NCBI RefSeq assembly: GCF_040932005.1
Contig: NZ_CP162414.1
Coordinates: 2,445,501 to 2,509,500, forward strand
Direction of reading: 5' to 3'
Origin: Aestuariibius sp. HNIBRBA575
GTDB lineage: Bacteria; Pseudomonadota; Alphaproteobacteria; Rhodobacterales; Rhodobacteraceae
DNA: 64,000 nt
The position numbers were made by a program, and so were the translations under genes. This document shows, one piece after another, positions 43,363 to 52,314 of the stretch. Positions within the stretch are counted from its first letter, which is position 1. The number at the start of each line of letters is the position of its first letter. The notes under the pieces are model-generated. The model had not been told where the DNA came from and did not search any database. It saw only the letters and a program-made list of their open reading frames with translations.

Positions 43363-46194
43363 ATGACGCATCAACCGAAGGTGAACCTGTCGCCCGTCGT
43401 TTCAGACGAAGTGCGCAAAACCACCTGCTATATGTGTGCCTGCCGATGTGGCATCAACGTCCACATGAAAGAAGGCAAAGTTGCCTATATCGAGGGCAAC
43501 CGCGATCATCCGGTCAACAAAGGTGTGCTTTGTGCCAAAGGCAGCGCCGGGATCATGCAGCATAACGCCCCGTCCCGTCTGCGTGCGCCCCTGAAACGGG
43601 TTGGCGAACGCGGATCGGGTGAATTCGAAGAAATCAGCTGGGACGAAGCCCTGACCATTGCGTCCGGTTGGCTGGAACCGCTGCGTGACAATGCCCCGGA
43701 AAAGCTGGCGTTTTTCACCGGGCGGGATCAATCGCAATCCTTCACATCCTTTTGGGCCCAAAGCTTTGGCACGCCCAATTATGCGGCCCATGGCGGGTTT
43801 TGTTCGGTGAACATGGCCGCCGCTGGCATCTATACGATGGGCGGCGCGTTCTGGGAATTTGGTCAGCCGGATTGGGACCGCACCAAAATGGTGATGATCT
43901 TTGGTGTGGCCGAAGATCACGACAGCAACCCGATCAAAATGGGCATCGGCAACGCCAAAGGGCGCGGCGCCAAGATCATCGGCGTGAACCCGGTGCGGTC
44001 GGGCTATAACGCGGTTGCAGATGACTGGTTTGGCATCACACCCGGCACGGATGGGTTGATGATCCTTGCGTTGATTTATGAATTGTTCCGGGCGGGCAAA
44101 CTGGATCTGGAATACCTCGCGCGGTTCTCCAATGCGCCGGTTCTGTTGAATGCGGACCCGGACAGCCCCGATTACGGTCTGGCCATTCGCAATGACGAAG
44201 GCGTGCCGCAGGTTGTCGATGCGCGCAACGGTCAACTGGCGGATTGGAATGGCCAAGGCGTTGAACCCTATCTGAAAGGGTCGTGGCGTCATGGCGGCGT
44301 CACCCATCGGTCCGTGTTCCAACACATGGCCGAGCATTTCATGAACCCAGATCATGCCCCAGAAAATGTGGCGGACAAAACCGGTATTCCCGCCAACCGG
44401 ATCAAGGCTTTGGCCGCCGAACTGGCCCGTGTGGCGTTTGATGAAGCGATTGAAATCGATCAGGAATGGACCGATTTCCGCGGCAAAAAACACGCCAAAA
44501 TGGTGGGGCGTCCGGTGGCAATGCACGCCATGCGCGGTATTTCCGCCCATTCCAACGGGTTCCAGACCTGTCGTGCGCTGCACATGCTGCAAATCGTGCT
44601 GGGCACCGTGGAAACCCCCGGCGGGATGCGGTTCAAACCGCCCTATCCCAAACCGTTCACCGCCCATCCTAAACCGCACGGCAAATCCGAACCCGGATCA
44701 CCGCTGAACGGTCCTCATCTGGGCTTTGTGCATGGTCCAGAGGACCTGTTGCTGGACGATGACGGCAATCCAAAACGTATCGACAAAGCGTTTACCTGGG
44801 AAAACCCCATGTCGTCGCACGGCTTGATGCATATGGTGATTTCCAACGCTCATGCGGGCGATCCCTATAAAATCGACACGCTGTTTATGTATATGGCGAA
44901 CATGTCGTGGAATTCGTCGATGAACACGACCGGCGTGATGGACATGCTGACCGACAAGGATGAAAACGGTGACTACGTCATTCCCCGGATCATCTATTCC
45001 GATGCTTATTCGTCCGAAATGGTCGCTTATGCCGATCTGATCCTGCCCGACACCACCTATCTGGAACGCCACGATTGCATCAGTCTGCTAGATCGCCCGA
45101 TCTGCGAAGCGGACGCCGTGGCCGACGCCATCCGCTGGCCCGTTGTCGAACCAGATCGTGATGTGCGTGGGTTCCAATCCATGTTGTGTGATCTGGGTGC
45201 GCGTTTGAACCTGCCGGGCTTTGTGACTGAGGATGGTGAACAGAAATACGCCGACTACGCGGATTACATCACCAATCACATCCGTCGTCCGGGCATTGGT
45301 CCGCTGGCGGGCTGGCGCAAAGGCAGCGATGGCGAGGCATCCCATGGACGCGGCGACGTGAATCCCGACCAGCTGGACGCTTATATTGAAAACGGCGGCT
45401 TCTGGATGGAACACGTCCCCGAAGAGGCGGCGTTTTTCAAACCTTTCAACATGGCCTATCAGGATTGGGCGGTGAAAATGGGCTTCTTTGACAGCCCTCA
45501 GCCTTATATCTTTGATCTTTATTCCGAACCGATGCGCCGGTTCCAATTGGCCGCCGAAGGCCATGGCCGTGTGCAGCCACCCGATCATCTGCGTCCCCAG
45601 ATCAAAAAGGTCATGGCGCCTTTGCCGATCTGGTATGAACCGTTGTCAGATGCCGGGTCCACCGAATATGACGTGCATGCCCTGACACAGCGCCCGATGG
45701 CGATGTATCACAGCTGGGGGTCACAAAACGCGTGGCTGCGCCAGCTACACGGCCGCAACCCGCTGTATTTGCCCACAAATATCTGGGAAAAGCACGGATT
45801 TAAGACAGAAGGCGAATGGGCACGGGTCACATCCCCGCATGGGTCCATCACCATCCCAGTCGCGCATATGGCCGCGCTGAACCCCAACACGGTCTGGACA
45901 TGGAACGCGATCGGTAAACGTCGCGGCGCTTGGGCGCTGGATGAAAACGCCCCCGAAGCCACCAAAGGGTTCTTGCTCAATCACGTGATCCATGAATTGT
46001 TGCCCCCCAAAGGCGATGGGTTGCGCTGGTCCAATTCCGATCCGATCACCGGTCAGGCCGCGTGGTTTGATCTGAAGGTCAAAATCGAAAAGGTCGACGC
46101 CCCAGAGGTCGCGATCCCGGATCACGCCCCGATCAAATCCCCGGTCGGCAAAGGCCCGGATCAACTGGCTTGGAACGTCGGAGGCAAAAAATGA
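43363..46194 (+). CDS. soeA: sulfite dehydrogenase (quinone) catalytic subunit SoeA, molybdopterin enzyme
   Basis: 943-residue DMSO-reductase-family protein with Mo-bis-PGD. The N-terminal [4Fe-4S] motif is C22-x2-C25-x3-C29 with a later cysteine in GVLCAKG; the molybdopterin domain has FGVAEDHDSNPIK, and the C-terminal half shows HSWGSQNAWLRQL and the MPT-guanine region IPVAHMAALNPNTVWTWNAI. No Tat signal is seen, so it faces the cytoplasm, as known for SoeA. Placement directly after xsc-pta supports sulfite as substrate rather than DMSO or tetrathionate. It overlaps soeB by 4 bp. Confidence 0.87.
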   Translation: MTHQPKVNLSPVVSDEVRKTTCYMCACRCGINVHMKEGKVAYIEGNRDHPVNKGVLCAKGSAGIMQHNAPSRLRAPLKRVGERGSGEFEEISWDEALTIASGWLEPLRDNAPEKLAFFTGRDQSQSFTSFWAQSFGTPNYAAHGGFCSVNMAAAGIYTMGGAFWEFGQPDWDRTKMVMIFGVAEDHDSNPIKMGIGNAKGRGAKIIGVNPVRSGYNAVADDWFGITPGTDGLMILALIYELFRAGKLDLEYLARFSNAPVLLNADPDSPDYGLAIRNDEGVPQVVDARNGQLADWNGQGVEPYLKGSWRHGGVTHRSVFQHMAEHFMNPDHAPENVADKTGIPANRIKALAAELARVAFDEAIEIDQEWTDFRGKKHAKMVGRPVAMHAMRGISAHSNGFQTCRALHMLQIVLGTVETPGGMRFKPPYPKPFTAHPKPHGKSEPGSPLNGPHLGFVHGPEDLLLDDDGNPKRIDKAFTWENPMSSHGLMHMVISNAHAGDPYKIDTLFMYMANMSWNSSMNTTGVMDMLTDKDENGDYVIPRIIYSDAYSSEMVAYADLILPDTTYLERHDCISLLDRPICEADAVADAIRWPVVEPDRDVRGFQSMLCDLGARLNLPGFVTEDGEQKYADYADYITNHIRRPGIGPLAGWRKGSDGEASHGRGDVNPDQLDAYIENGGFWMEHVPEEAAFFKPFNMAYQDWAVKMGFFDSPQPYIFDLYSEPMRRFQLAAEGHGRVQPPDHLRPQIKKVMAPLPIWYEPLSDAGSTEYDVHALTQRPMAMYHSWGSQNAWLRQLHGRNPLYLPTNIWEKHGFKTEGEWARVTSPHGSITIPVAHMAALNPNTVWTWNAIGKRRGAWALDENAPEATKGFLLNHVIHELLPPKGDGLRWSNSDPITGQAAWFDLKVKIEKVDAPEVAIPDHAPIKSPVGKGPDQLAWNVGGKK

Positions 46195-46961
46195 CCCAAC
46201 TTCCTGCAACCACAACCCGCAAACTTGGTCTTGTGATCGATCTGGACACGTGCGTGGGCTGTCATGCCTGCGTGATTTCCTGCAAAGGCTGGAACACCGA
46301 AAACTACGGCGCGCCGCTGTCAGATCAGGACCCGTATGGGGCCAATCCGCAGGGCACGTTCCTGAACCGGGTGCATTCCTTTGAAATCACCCCCAAAGAA
46401 GGCACCGCCAAACTGGTGCATTTCCCCAAATCCTGCCTGCATTGCGAAGACGCGCCCTGTGTGACCGTCTGCCCCACCGGGGCCAGCTATAAACGAGTCG
46501 AAGACGGCATTGTTCTGGTCAACGAAGACAATTGCATCGGCTGTGGTCTATGTGCGTGGTCCTGCCCCTACGGTGCGCGCGAAATGGACATGACCGAAAA
46601 CGTGATGAAGAAATGCACCCTGTGTGTGGATCGGATTTACAACGAAAACCTGCCCGAAATTGACCGTGAACCGGCCTGTGTGCGCACCTGCCCCGCTGGT
46701 GCCCGCCATTTCGGGGATTTCAACGATCCCGACAGCAATGTATCGACCCTGTCGCGCGAACGTGGCGGCATGGATTTGATGCCTGAAATGGGCACGAAAC
46801 CGGTCAATAAATACCTGCCGCCGCGCCCCAAGGACGAAGCGATTGATATCCTCGCACCGTTCCTTGATCCCGTTGCAGAAGAACCCCAAGGCTTCCTTGG
46901 ATGGCTTGATCGCAAATTGGGCGCCCTGCCCGGTGCCACCCCAAAAGAGGGAGAAAACTAA
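46191..46961 (+). CDS. soeB: sulfite dehydrogenase iron-sulfur subunit SoeB
   Basis: 256-residue ferredoxin-like subunit that carries electrons from SoeA to SoeC. Four cysteine clusters are visible: CVGCHACVISCKGW, CLHCEDAPCVTVCP, CIGCGLCAWSCPYG, and KCTLC with CVRTCPAGARHFGD. The C-terminal tail of about 55 residues (PRPKDEAIDILAPFLDP and beyond) is usual for SoeB-like proteins. The start ATG overlaps the soeA stop, and the soeC ATG overlaps its own stop by 1 bp. Confidence 0.88.
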   Translation: MTQLPATTTRKLGLVIDLDTCVGCHACVISCKGWNTENYGAPLSDQDPYGANPQGTFLNRVHSFEITPKEGTAKLVHFPKSCLHCEDAPCVTVCPTGASYKRVEDGIVLVNEDNCIGCGLCAWSCPYGAREMDMTENVMKKCTLCVDRIYNENLPEIDREPACVRTCPAGARHFGDFNDPDSNVSTLSRERGGMDLMPEMGTKPVNKYLPPRPKDEAIDILAPFLDPVAEEPQGFLGWLDRKLGALPGATPKEGEN

Positions 46962-47839
46962 TGCATCCCGCACGTTCCGTCATCCTCTTTACCACATTTT
47001 CGGGCATCGGTTTTGGCCTGTTATTCTGGCTGGGCCTTGGCCTGCCTGCGCCAACTGGCGGCGTCGCCTTTGTGTTCTTTGCGCTGGCTTACCTGATGTC
47101 TGTCGGCGGCTTGCTGGCTTCTGCGTTTCATCTGGGCCATCCTGAACGCGCGCTAAAGGCGTTTACCCAGTGGCGCAGTTCCTGGTTGTCACGCGAAGGG
47201 GTCTGTTCGGTTGCCGCGTTGATCGTTATGGCGATCTATGGCGCCGGTCTGGTCTTTGCGGGCACACAATGGGTTGCGATCGGCATAATCGGCGCGATCC
47301 TGTCGCTTGGCACGATTTTTACAACGTCGATGATCTATAATCAGTTGAAAACCATCCCGCGATGGCACCACTGGTCTACCCCTTTGATGTTCCTGACATT
47401 TTCCCTAGCAGGCGGCGCGCTATTTGCAGGCCAGATCAAACTGGCATTGCCGCTGCTGGCCATTTCCGGCACGGTGCAATTGCTGAACTGGATCGCTGGC
47501 GACAAGGCGTTGCAAGCCTCTGGATCGACCATCGCCACCGCCACGGGGCTGGGCAATATCGGGTCCGTGCGGGCGTTTGAACCGCCCCATACAGGCACTA
47601 ACTATCTGATGAACGAAATGGTCTATCGGGTGGCGCGCAAGCGCGCGGCACAATTGCGGATCATCGCGCTGTTCCTCGGATTTGGCCTGCCGATTGCGCT
47701 GTTATTGCTGCCGGTTGGCCATTGGATTGGTGCATTGGCAGCGATCAGCCACATTGCTGGCATTCTGGCCAGTCGCTGGCTATTCTTTGCGCAGGCGGAA
47801 CATGTGGTTGGGCTTTATTATGGTGCAAAGCCCGCCTGA
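46961..47839 (+). CDS. soeC: sulfite dehydrogenase membrane anchor SoeC (DmsC-like)
   Basis: 292-residue integral membrane subunit with about eight hydrophobic segments, of the DmsC family. GFGLLFWLGLGLPAP, LASAFHLGHPERALKAFTQWRSSWLSREG (in part) and the basic-flanked helices near the end are typical. It passes electrons to quinone in the inner membrane. Together with SoeA and SoeB it oxidises cytoplasmic sulfite, released by Xsc, to sulfate. A terminator follows about 85 bases later. Confidence 0.87.
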   Translation: MHPARSVILFTTFSGIGFGLLFWLGLGLPAPTGGVAFVFFALAYLMSVGGLLASAFHLGHPERALKAFTQWRSSWLSREGVCSVAALIVMAIYGAGLVFAGTQWVAIGIIGAILSLGTIFTTSMIYNQLKTIPRWHHWSTPLMFLTFSLAGGALFAGQIKLALPLLAISGTVQLLNWIAGDKALQASGSTIATATGLGNIGSVRAFEPPHTGTNYLMNEMVYRVARKRAAQLRIIALFLGFGLPIALLLLPVGHWIGALAAISHIAGILASRWLFFAQAEHVVGLYYGAKPA

Positions 47840-47890
47840 TTTTAGTTGGTCCAAATACGCAGATCATAGGGCGCAGCGAACGTCGCCCAA

Positions 47891-47924
47891 ACGATTAAAC
47901 CTGACGATTAAACCAAACGATTAA
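47891..47924. repeat. 13-bp tandem repeat, three copies
   Basis: ACGATTAA starts at 47891, 47904 and 47917, the first two copies continuing as AAC plus a triplet (CTG, then CAA). It lies between the soeC stop and its terminator. Confidence 0.7.
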
Positions 47925-47925
47925 G

Positions 47926-47963
47926 AAAGGGCGCTGGACCATCTTGGTTCCAGCGCCCTTTTT
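47926..47963. terminator. terminator between soeC and the sugar ATPase gene
   Basis: AAAGGGCGCTGGA paired with TCCAGCGCCCTTT across a 10-base loop, then TTT. The A and T tracts let it serve both convergent genes. Confidence 0.88.
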
Positions 47964-47979
47964 GCATTCTAAATCTCGA

Positions 47980-49032
47980 TCAGCGCAGACGCTGTTCGGA
48001 TTGCGCATCAAACAAGAAGATGCGCGATGGTTCGATGCTCAGGCCCACTTTGTCGCCGATAGAGCTGCGTTTATCGCCCCGCTCTTCGACCACCAGTTTT
48101 TCACCGGTTGCAGCCGTCAGATAGGCATAGGACACTCCGCCAAGACTTTCGGTCAGCTCAACAGTGTGGGTGTCGCCAGCGGCCAGCACCAAATGTTCGG
48201 GACGTAGGCCAACCAGCACCGACTGACCCTCAATCGCTTCGCCCACAGACGGCAATGCACCGCCATAGCCAGGCACATCGACTTGGTCGCCTTTGACGGT
48301 GCCGTTGACGAAATTCATCGACGGCGACCCGATAAAGCCCGCAACAAACCGGTTGTCGGGATCACGATACAGATCCATCGGCGCGCCAACCTGTTCGATA
48401 TTCCCAGCCCGCAGCACAACGATTTTGTCGGCCAAGGTCATGGCTTCGACCTGATCATGGGTCACATAGATCATGGTTGCGCCGATTTCTTTGTGCAGAC
48501 GCGCGATTTCGACCCGCATTTCCACCCGCAATTCAGCGTCCAGGTTCGACAATGGTTCATCAAACAGGAACACTTCGGGGCCGCGAACAATCGCCCGACC
48601 AATCGATACCCGCTGACGCTGACCACCCGACAAAGCGGCGGGTTTGCGTTTCAGATAATCGTCCAGTTTCAGGATGCGGCTGGCCTCAGCCACTTTGGCT
48701 TCGATCTCATCTTTGGCGACGCCATTCATGCGCAGGCCAAACCCCATGTTTTCCTTGACCGTCATATGCGGATAAAGCGCATAAGTCTGGAACACCATGG
48801 ACACGCCGCGGCGCGCTGGATCCATATGGGTCACATCCCGTTCCCCAATCGAAACGGCCCCGCCGGTGGTTTCTTCGAGCCCGGCAACCATGCGCAGCAA
48901 TGTGGATTTACCACAGCCCGACGGCCCAACAAAAACGCAGAATTCCCCATCTTCGATTTGCAGGTCGATGCCATGGATCACTTCCACGTCACCGTATTTC
49001 TTGACAACATTCTTTAAGACGACGCCAGACAT
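47980..49032 (-). CDS. sugar ABC transporter ATP-binding protein (MsmX/UgpC type)
   Basis: 350-residue ATPase of the carbohydrate-uptake CUT1 family. Walker A is GPSGCGKSTLLRM, the signature LSGGQRQRVSIGRA, Walker B VFLFDEPLSNLDAELR, switch IYVTHDQVEAM, and a C-terminal TOBE/MalK-like regulatory domain (VGLRPEHLVLAAGD). It probably energises the two permeases at 51397-53163, although it is on the other strand. It starts 11 bp after the IclR gene stop, so both are one unit. It is not one of the taurine genes. Confidence 0.92.
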   Translation of the reverse strand: MSGVVLKNVVKKYGDVEVIHGIDLQIEDGEFCVFVGPSGCGKSTLLRMVAGLEETTGGAVSIGERDVTHMDPARRGVSMVFQTYALYPHMTVKENMGFGLRMNGVAKDEIEAKVAEASRILKLDDYLKRKPAALSGGQRQRVSIGRAIVRGPEVFLFDEPLSNLDAELRVEMRVEIARLHKEIGATMIYVTHDQVEAMTLADKIVVLRAGNIEQVGAPMDLYRDPDNRFVAGFIGSPSMNFVNGTVKGDQVDVPGYGGALPSVGEAIEGQSVLVGLRPEHLVLAAGDTHTVELTESLGGVSYAYLTAATGEKLVVEERGDKRSSIGDKVGLSIEPSRIFLFDAQSEQRLR

Positions 49033-49043
49033 GTTTGGACCTT

Positions 49044-49832
49044 TCAGTTAGTTTTTTGAGTGTCGGGGAAATGCCAATTGGCGGCATCTGTGGCGATTTT
49101 TTGCGCCGTTTCCCGAATTTGCGGAACCAGGCGTTCTAGCCCTGCGAGATTCGTGCGCCGCATCGTTGATGTCACCGACAAAGCACCCAGCGCACGGCCT
49201 TGTTCGGTTAGGATTGGAACGGCGACACATATAATGCCGGGTTCATGTTCTTCTCGGTCAAACCCATAGCCACTTTCACGGATCGCCTGCACATCCTGCA
49301 TCAGGCTGTCGCGATTGGCCAATGTGGCCGACGTAAATCGGTGATAGCTTTGTTGGTCTAAAACGGTGCTCAGCTCTTCTTCGGGCAGATAGGCCAGCAT
49401 GACTTTGCCAACGCCCGTACAATAGGCCGGGCCAACTTTGCCAGCCGAGGAATACATCTGAACCGGTTCGGCGGGGTTGCGTTTGTCGACATATAAGACA
49501 TGTGCGTGATCCAACTGGGCCAGATGCACGGTTTCGCCAACCGCTTCGCTCAGGGAATCCAAATAGGGACGCGCAATCGGCGCAAGCGATGCCTGCGCCC
49601 AAGCCGTATGCGCAAGACGCACCAATCGCAGCCCCGGCGTATAGGTTTGCCGATCTTCGTCATACGAAAGCATCCGCTGATTCGTTAAGGTTTGGACAAA
49701 TCGATAAAGCGTCGCTTTTGGGAATGCCGAGCCTTCTAATAATTCACCGAAACGGACGGGGCGGCCAAAATCTGCCACCTGATCAAGCACTTCCAGTGCC
49801 TTCCCTACGGTTCCGTCGCTGGATCCAGCCAT
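49044..49832 (-). CDS. IclR family transcriptional regulator
   Basis: 262-residue regulator. The N-terminal helix-turn-helix includes LLEGSAFPKATLYRFVQTL (residues about 28-46), and the C-terminal IclR ligand domain has AQLDHAHVLYVDKRNPAEP and FDREEHEPGIICVAVPI. It diverges from the galactoside transport and catabolic operon and shares the promoter region with it, so it is the likely local regulator. A GTTTCA-N5-TGGAAC repeat at 49934-49950 is a probable operator. The effector is unknown. Confidence 0.9.
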   Translation of the reverse strand: MAGSSDGTVGKALEVLDQVADFGRPVRFGELLEGSAFPKATLYRFVQTLTNQRMLSYDEDRQTYTPGLRLVRLAHTAWAQASLAPIARPYLDSLSEAVGETVHLAQLDHAHVLYVDKRNPAEPVQMYSSAGKVGPAYCTGVGKVMLAYLPEEELSTVLDQQSYHRFTSATLANRDSLMQDVQAIRESGYGFDREEHEPGIICVAVPILTEQGRALGALSVTSTMRRTNLAGLERLVPQIRETAQKIATDAANWHFPDTQKTN

Positions 49833-49933
49833 AAATTTCCCTCCCTCAAGGCGATCAAATCCCTCTGCATTGACCGCTTGCCTGTTGACAACCTTAGGCG
49901 AAAGGGCATTATGATTTCAATATCCAAAACCAA

Positions 49934-49950
49934 GTTTCATTATTTGGAAC
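49934..49950. promoter_or_regulatory. probable IclR operator between the regulator and the transport operon
   Basis: GTTTCA-TTATT-TGGAAC is an inverted repeat with one mismatch, 31 bp before the binding-protein ATG and 102 bp before the IclR gene. GTTYCA-type arms are usual for IclR operators. Confidence 0.45.
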
Positions 49951-49980
49951 TTGTTCGGTGGAAGCAAAAGGGAGGATACC

Positions 49981-51237
49981 ATGCATTCCATTCTTAAAAC
50001 GTCCGTAGCTGCGGGCGCGACGATTGCCGCTCTGTCAGGGCCAGCATTTGCAGATCTGTCCGGCGATCTGAAAATTTTCTCAGACATGTCAAATCCAGCG
50101 CCACGCGCTGTGATCGAAGGCATGGTAGAGCGTTTCGGCGAACTGCACCCAGACCTGAACATCGAGCTGACAGTGATCGACCGGGAAGCGTATAAAACGC
50201 AGATCCGGAACTTCTTGACTGCGGATGCGCCTGATGTTGCCAACTGGTACGCGGCCAACCGTATGGGCCCATACGTTGAGGCTGGCCTGTTCGAAGACAT
50301 CTCTGATCTGTGGGCCGAGCCTGAGATCGCAGAAGCCCTGGCATCCACCAAAGGTGCGATGACCATCGACGGCGCGCAGTGGGGCGTACCCTACACATAC
50401 TACCAGTGGGGTGTTTACTACCGCGAAGATATCTTTGCAGAGCTGGGCCTGAGCGCACCATCAACCTGGGAAGAAGAGCTGGCCAACTGTCAGGTGATCG
50501 TTGATTCTGGTCGCGCCTGCTACACAATCGGGTCCAAGTTCCTGTGGACTGCTGGCGGCTGGTTTGACTACCTGAACATGCGGACCAACGGTTTTGACTT
50601 CCACATGCAGCTTGCTCAGGGTGAAGTCGCATGGACCGATGACCGCGTTCGCGCAACTTTCGCCAACTGGCGTCAGCTGATCGACATGGGCGGCTTTATT
50701 GCGGATCACCAGACCTATAGCTGGCAAGAAGCCCTGCCATTCATGGTCAACGGCGAAGCAACAGCCTATCTGATGGGGAACTTCTCGGTGCCGCATTTCC
50801 GCGAAGGTGGCCTGACAGACGATCAACTGGGTTTCTATCAGTTCCCAACAATCGACGCGTCGATTGCACCGGCTGAGGACGCACCAACAGATACGTTCCA
50901 CATCCCTGCAAACGCATCCAACAAAGAAGCCGCACGTGAATTCCTGCGCTTTGTTGTGTCTGCGGAAAACCAGACATTGATCAACAACGGTGAAAACCTG
51001 GGTCAATTGCCTGTTAACGCAGCATCCGGTGTGGATGATGACGAATTCCTGAACGCTGGCTTTGATATGCTGTCCAACAACGCCACCGGTGGTGTTGCTC
51101 AGTTCTTTGACCGTGACTTCCCGGCTGAAATGGCTGCGGCTGGCATGGAAGGTCTGCAAGAATTCATGGTGTTCCCAGATAACCTGGACGACATCCTGGA
51201 ACGTCTGGAACAGACACGTCAGTCTGTTTACGAATAA
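49981..51237 (+). CDS. carbohydrate ABC transporter substrate-binding protein
   Basis: 418-residue extracellular solute-binding protein, family 1 (CUT1). The signal peptide is about residues 1-24 (SVAAGATIAALSGPAFA). The body includes GMVERFGELHPDLNIELTVID, WGVPYTYYQWGVYYREDIF and FMVNGEATAYLMGNF. GGGAGGA precedes the ATG at 49981. Residues suited to sugar stacking (Trp and Tyr) are frequent. The operon context suggests a galactoside ligand, but the exact sugar is not given by the sequence. A hairpin follows the stop. Confidence 0.92.
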   Translation: MHSILKTSVAAGATIAALSGPAFADLSGDLKIFSDMSNPAPRAVIEGMVERFGELHPDLNIELTVIDREAYKTQIRNFLTADAPDVANWYAANRMGPYVEAGLFEDISDLWAEPEIAEALASTKGAMTIDGAQWGVPYTYYQWGVYYREDIFAELGLSAPSTWEEELANCQVIVDSGRACYTIGSKFLWTAGGWFDYLNMRTNGFDFHMQLAQGEVAWTDDRVRATFANWRQLIDMGGFIADHQTYSWQEALPFMVNGEATAYLMGNFSVPHFREGGLTDDQLGFYQFPTIDASIAPAEDAPTDTFHIPANASNKEAAREFLRFVVSAENQTLINNGENLGQLPVNAASGVDDDEFLNAGFDMLSNNATGGVAQFFDRDFPAEMAAAGMEGLQEFMVFPDNLDDILERLEQTRQSVYE

Positions 51238-51247
51238 TCACGTCATT

Positions 51248-51276
51248 GGGCGGAGCGGCCAAGCGCCGTTCCGCCC
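51248..51276 (+). terminator. attenuator hairpin after the sugar-binding protein gene
   Basis: GGGCGGAGCGGC pairs with GCCGTTCCGCCC (one G.U) and is followed by TTTCTTTC. The next gene begins 120 bp later on the same strand, so partial termination is likely. Confidence 0.7.
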
Positions 51277-51396
51277 TTTCTTTCAACCGCAGCACGGCAC
51301 CGGTTGACCCTTTCGAACATCACGGCCTCAGCTAAAAGCCACCACCGGACGACGCATCCCTGTGGCTTCTATTTGCGACCGTTTGAGGAGGACCAG

Positions 51397-52311
51397 ATGG
51401 CAAACGCATCTCTCGATTATCAAAAGGACAACTGGTTGCATCGCAACCGAATGATCATCACCCCGTGGCTGTTTTTGCTGCCGGGGATCATTTTCTTTGT
51501 GATTTACGTGGTTTATCCGATCGCAGAAAGTTTTCGGGTTTCGTTTTACAAGTGGGACGGTCTGGGCGTTCCCGAATATGTCGGGCTGAAAAACTATTCC
51601 GACCTATTTAAGGATCGCGCGTTTGAAATTTCGCTGATCAACAACTTTAAATGGTTGATCCTATATCTGCTGGCGATCCCCGCAGGTCTGCTGATTTCGC
51701 TGTTTCTGAACCAGAACGTGCGGGGCATTCGGCTTTATAAATCACTGTTTTTCTTTCCGTTTGTGATATCCCAAGTGGTGGTTGGTCTGGTGTTCAGCTG
51801 GTTCTATCTGCCCAATGGTGGTCTGTTGAACGAAGTTTTGGCCGTGTTTGGCATGGGCAAAATCAACGTACTTGGCGATCCCAAATTGGCGACCTACGGC
51901 ATTATCGCTGCGGGTCTGTGGCCGCAGACGGCCTATTGCATGATCTTGTACCTCACCGGGTTGAATTCGGTGGATCCTGAACAGATCGAAGCCGCGCGTT
52001 TGGACGGCGCCAAAGGATCGCGCATGTTGTGGCATGTAATTATTCCCCAACTGAAACCGGCGACGTTCATTGCCTTTGTTGTGACCATCATTGGCGCGCT
52101 GCGGTCGTTTGATCTGATTTCGATCATGACCAACGGGGGGCCGTTTGGGTCGACCCGGGTTCTCAGTTTCTACATGTTCGAAAAGGCCCTGTCAGAATAC
52201 GGGTTCCGGATGGGCTATGGCGCGGCCATTGCTGTGGTCCTGTTCCTCATCATGCTGTGCTTTATCGGCTATTTCCTGTGGTCCATGTACCAAGACGAAA
52301 AGGGGCGCTGA
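51397..52311 (+). CDS. sugar ABC transporter permease (MalF type)
   Basis: 304-residue inner-membrane permease with about six hydrophobic segments. WLFLLPGIIFFVIYVVYPIAES is the first, and the coupling loop is in EAARLDGAKGSRMLWHVIIPQL. GAGGAGGA lies before the ATG at 51397; an in-frame extension upstream covers the region after the hairpin and is not supported. It pairs with the next permease, whose start is 3 bases away. Confidence 0.92.
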   Translation: MANASLDYQKDNWLHRNRMIITPWLFLLPGIIFFVIYVVYPIAESFRVSFYKWDGLGVPEYVGLKNYSDLFKDRAFEISLINNFKWLILYLLAIPAGLLISLFLNQNVRGIRLYKSLFFFPFVISQVVVGLVFSWFYLPNGGLLNEVLAVFGMGKINVLGDPKLATYGIIAAGLWPQTAYCMILYLTGLNSVDPEQIEAARLDGAKGSRMLWHVIIPQLKPATFIAFVVTIIGALRSFDLISIMTNGGPFGSTRVLSFYMFEKALSEYGFRMGYGAAIAVVLFLIMLCFIGYFLWSMYQDEKGR

Positions 52312-52314
52312 TCC

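Noticed and set aside
43402..44679. Minus-strand frame of 425 residues opposite soeA
   Set aside because: It mirrors the molybdopterin enzyme gene; no ribosome-binding site or domain.
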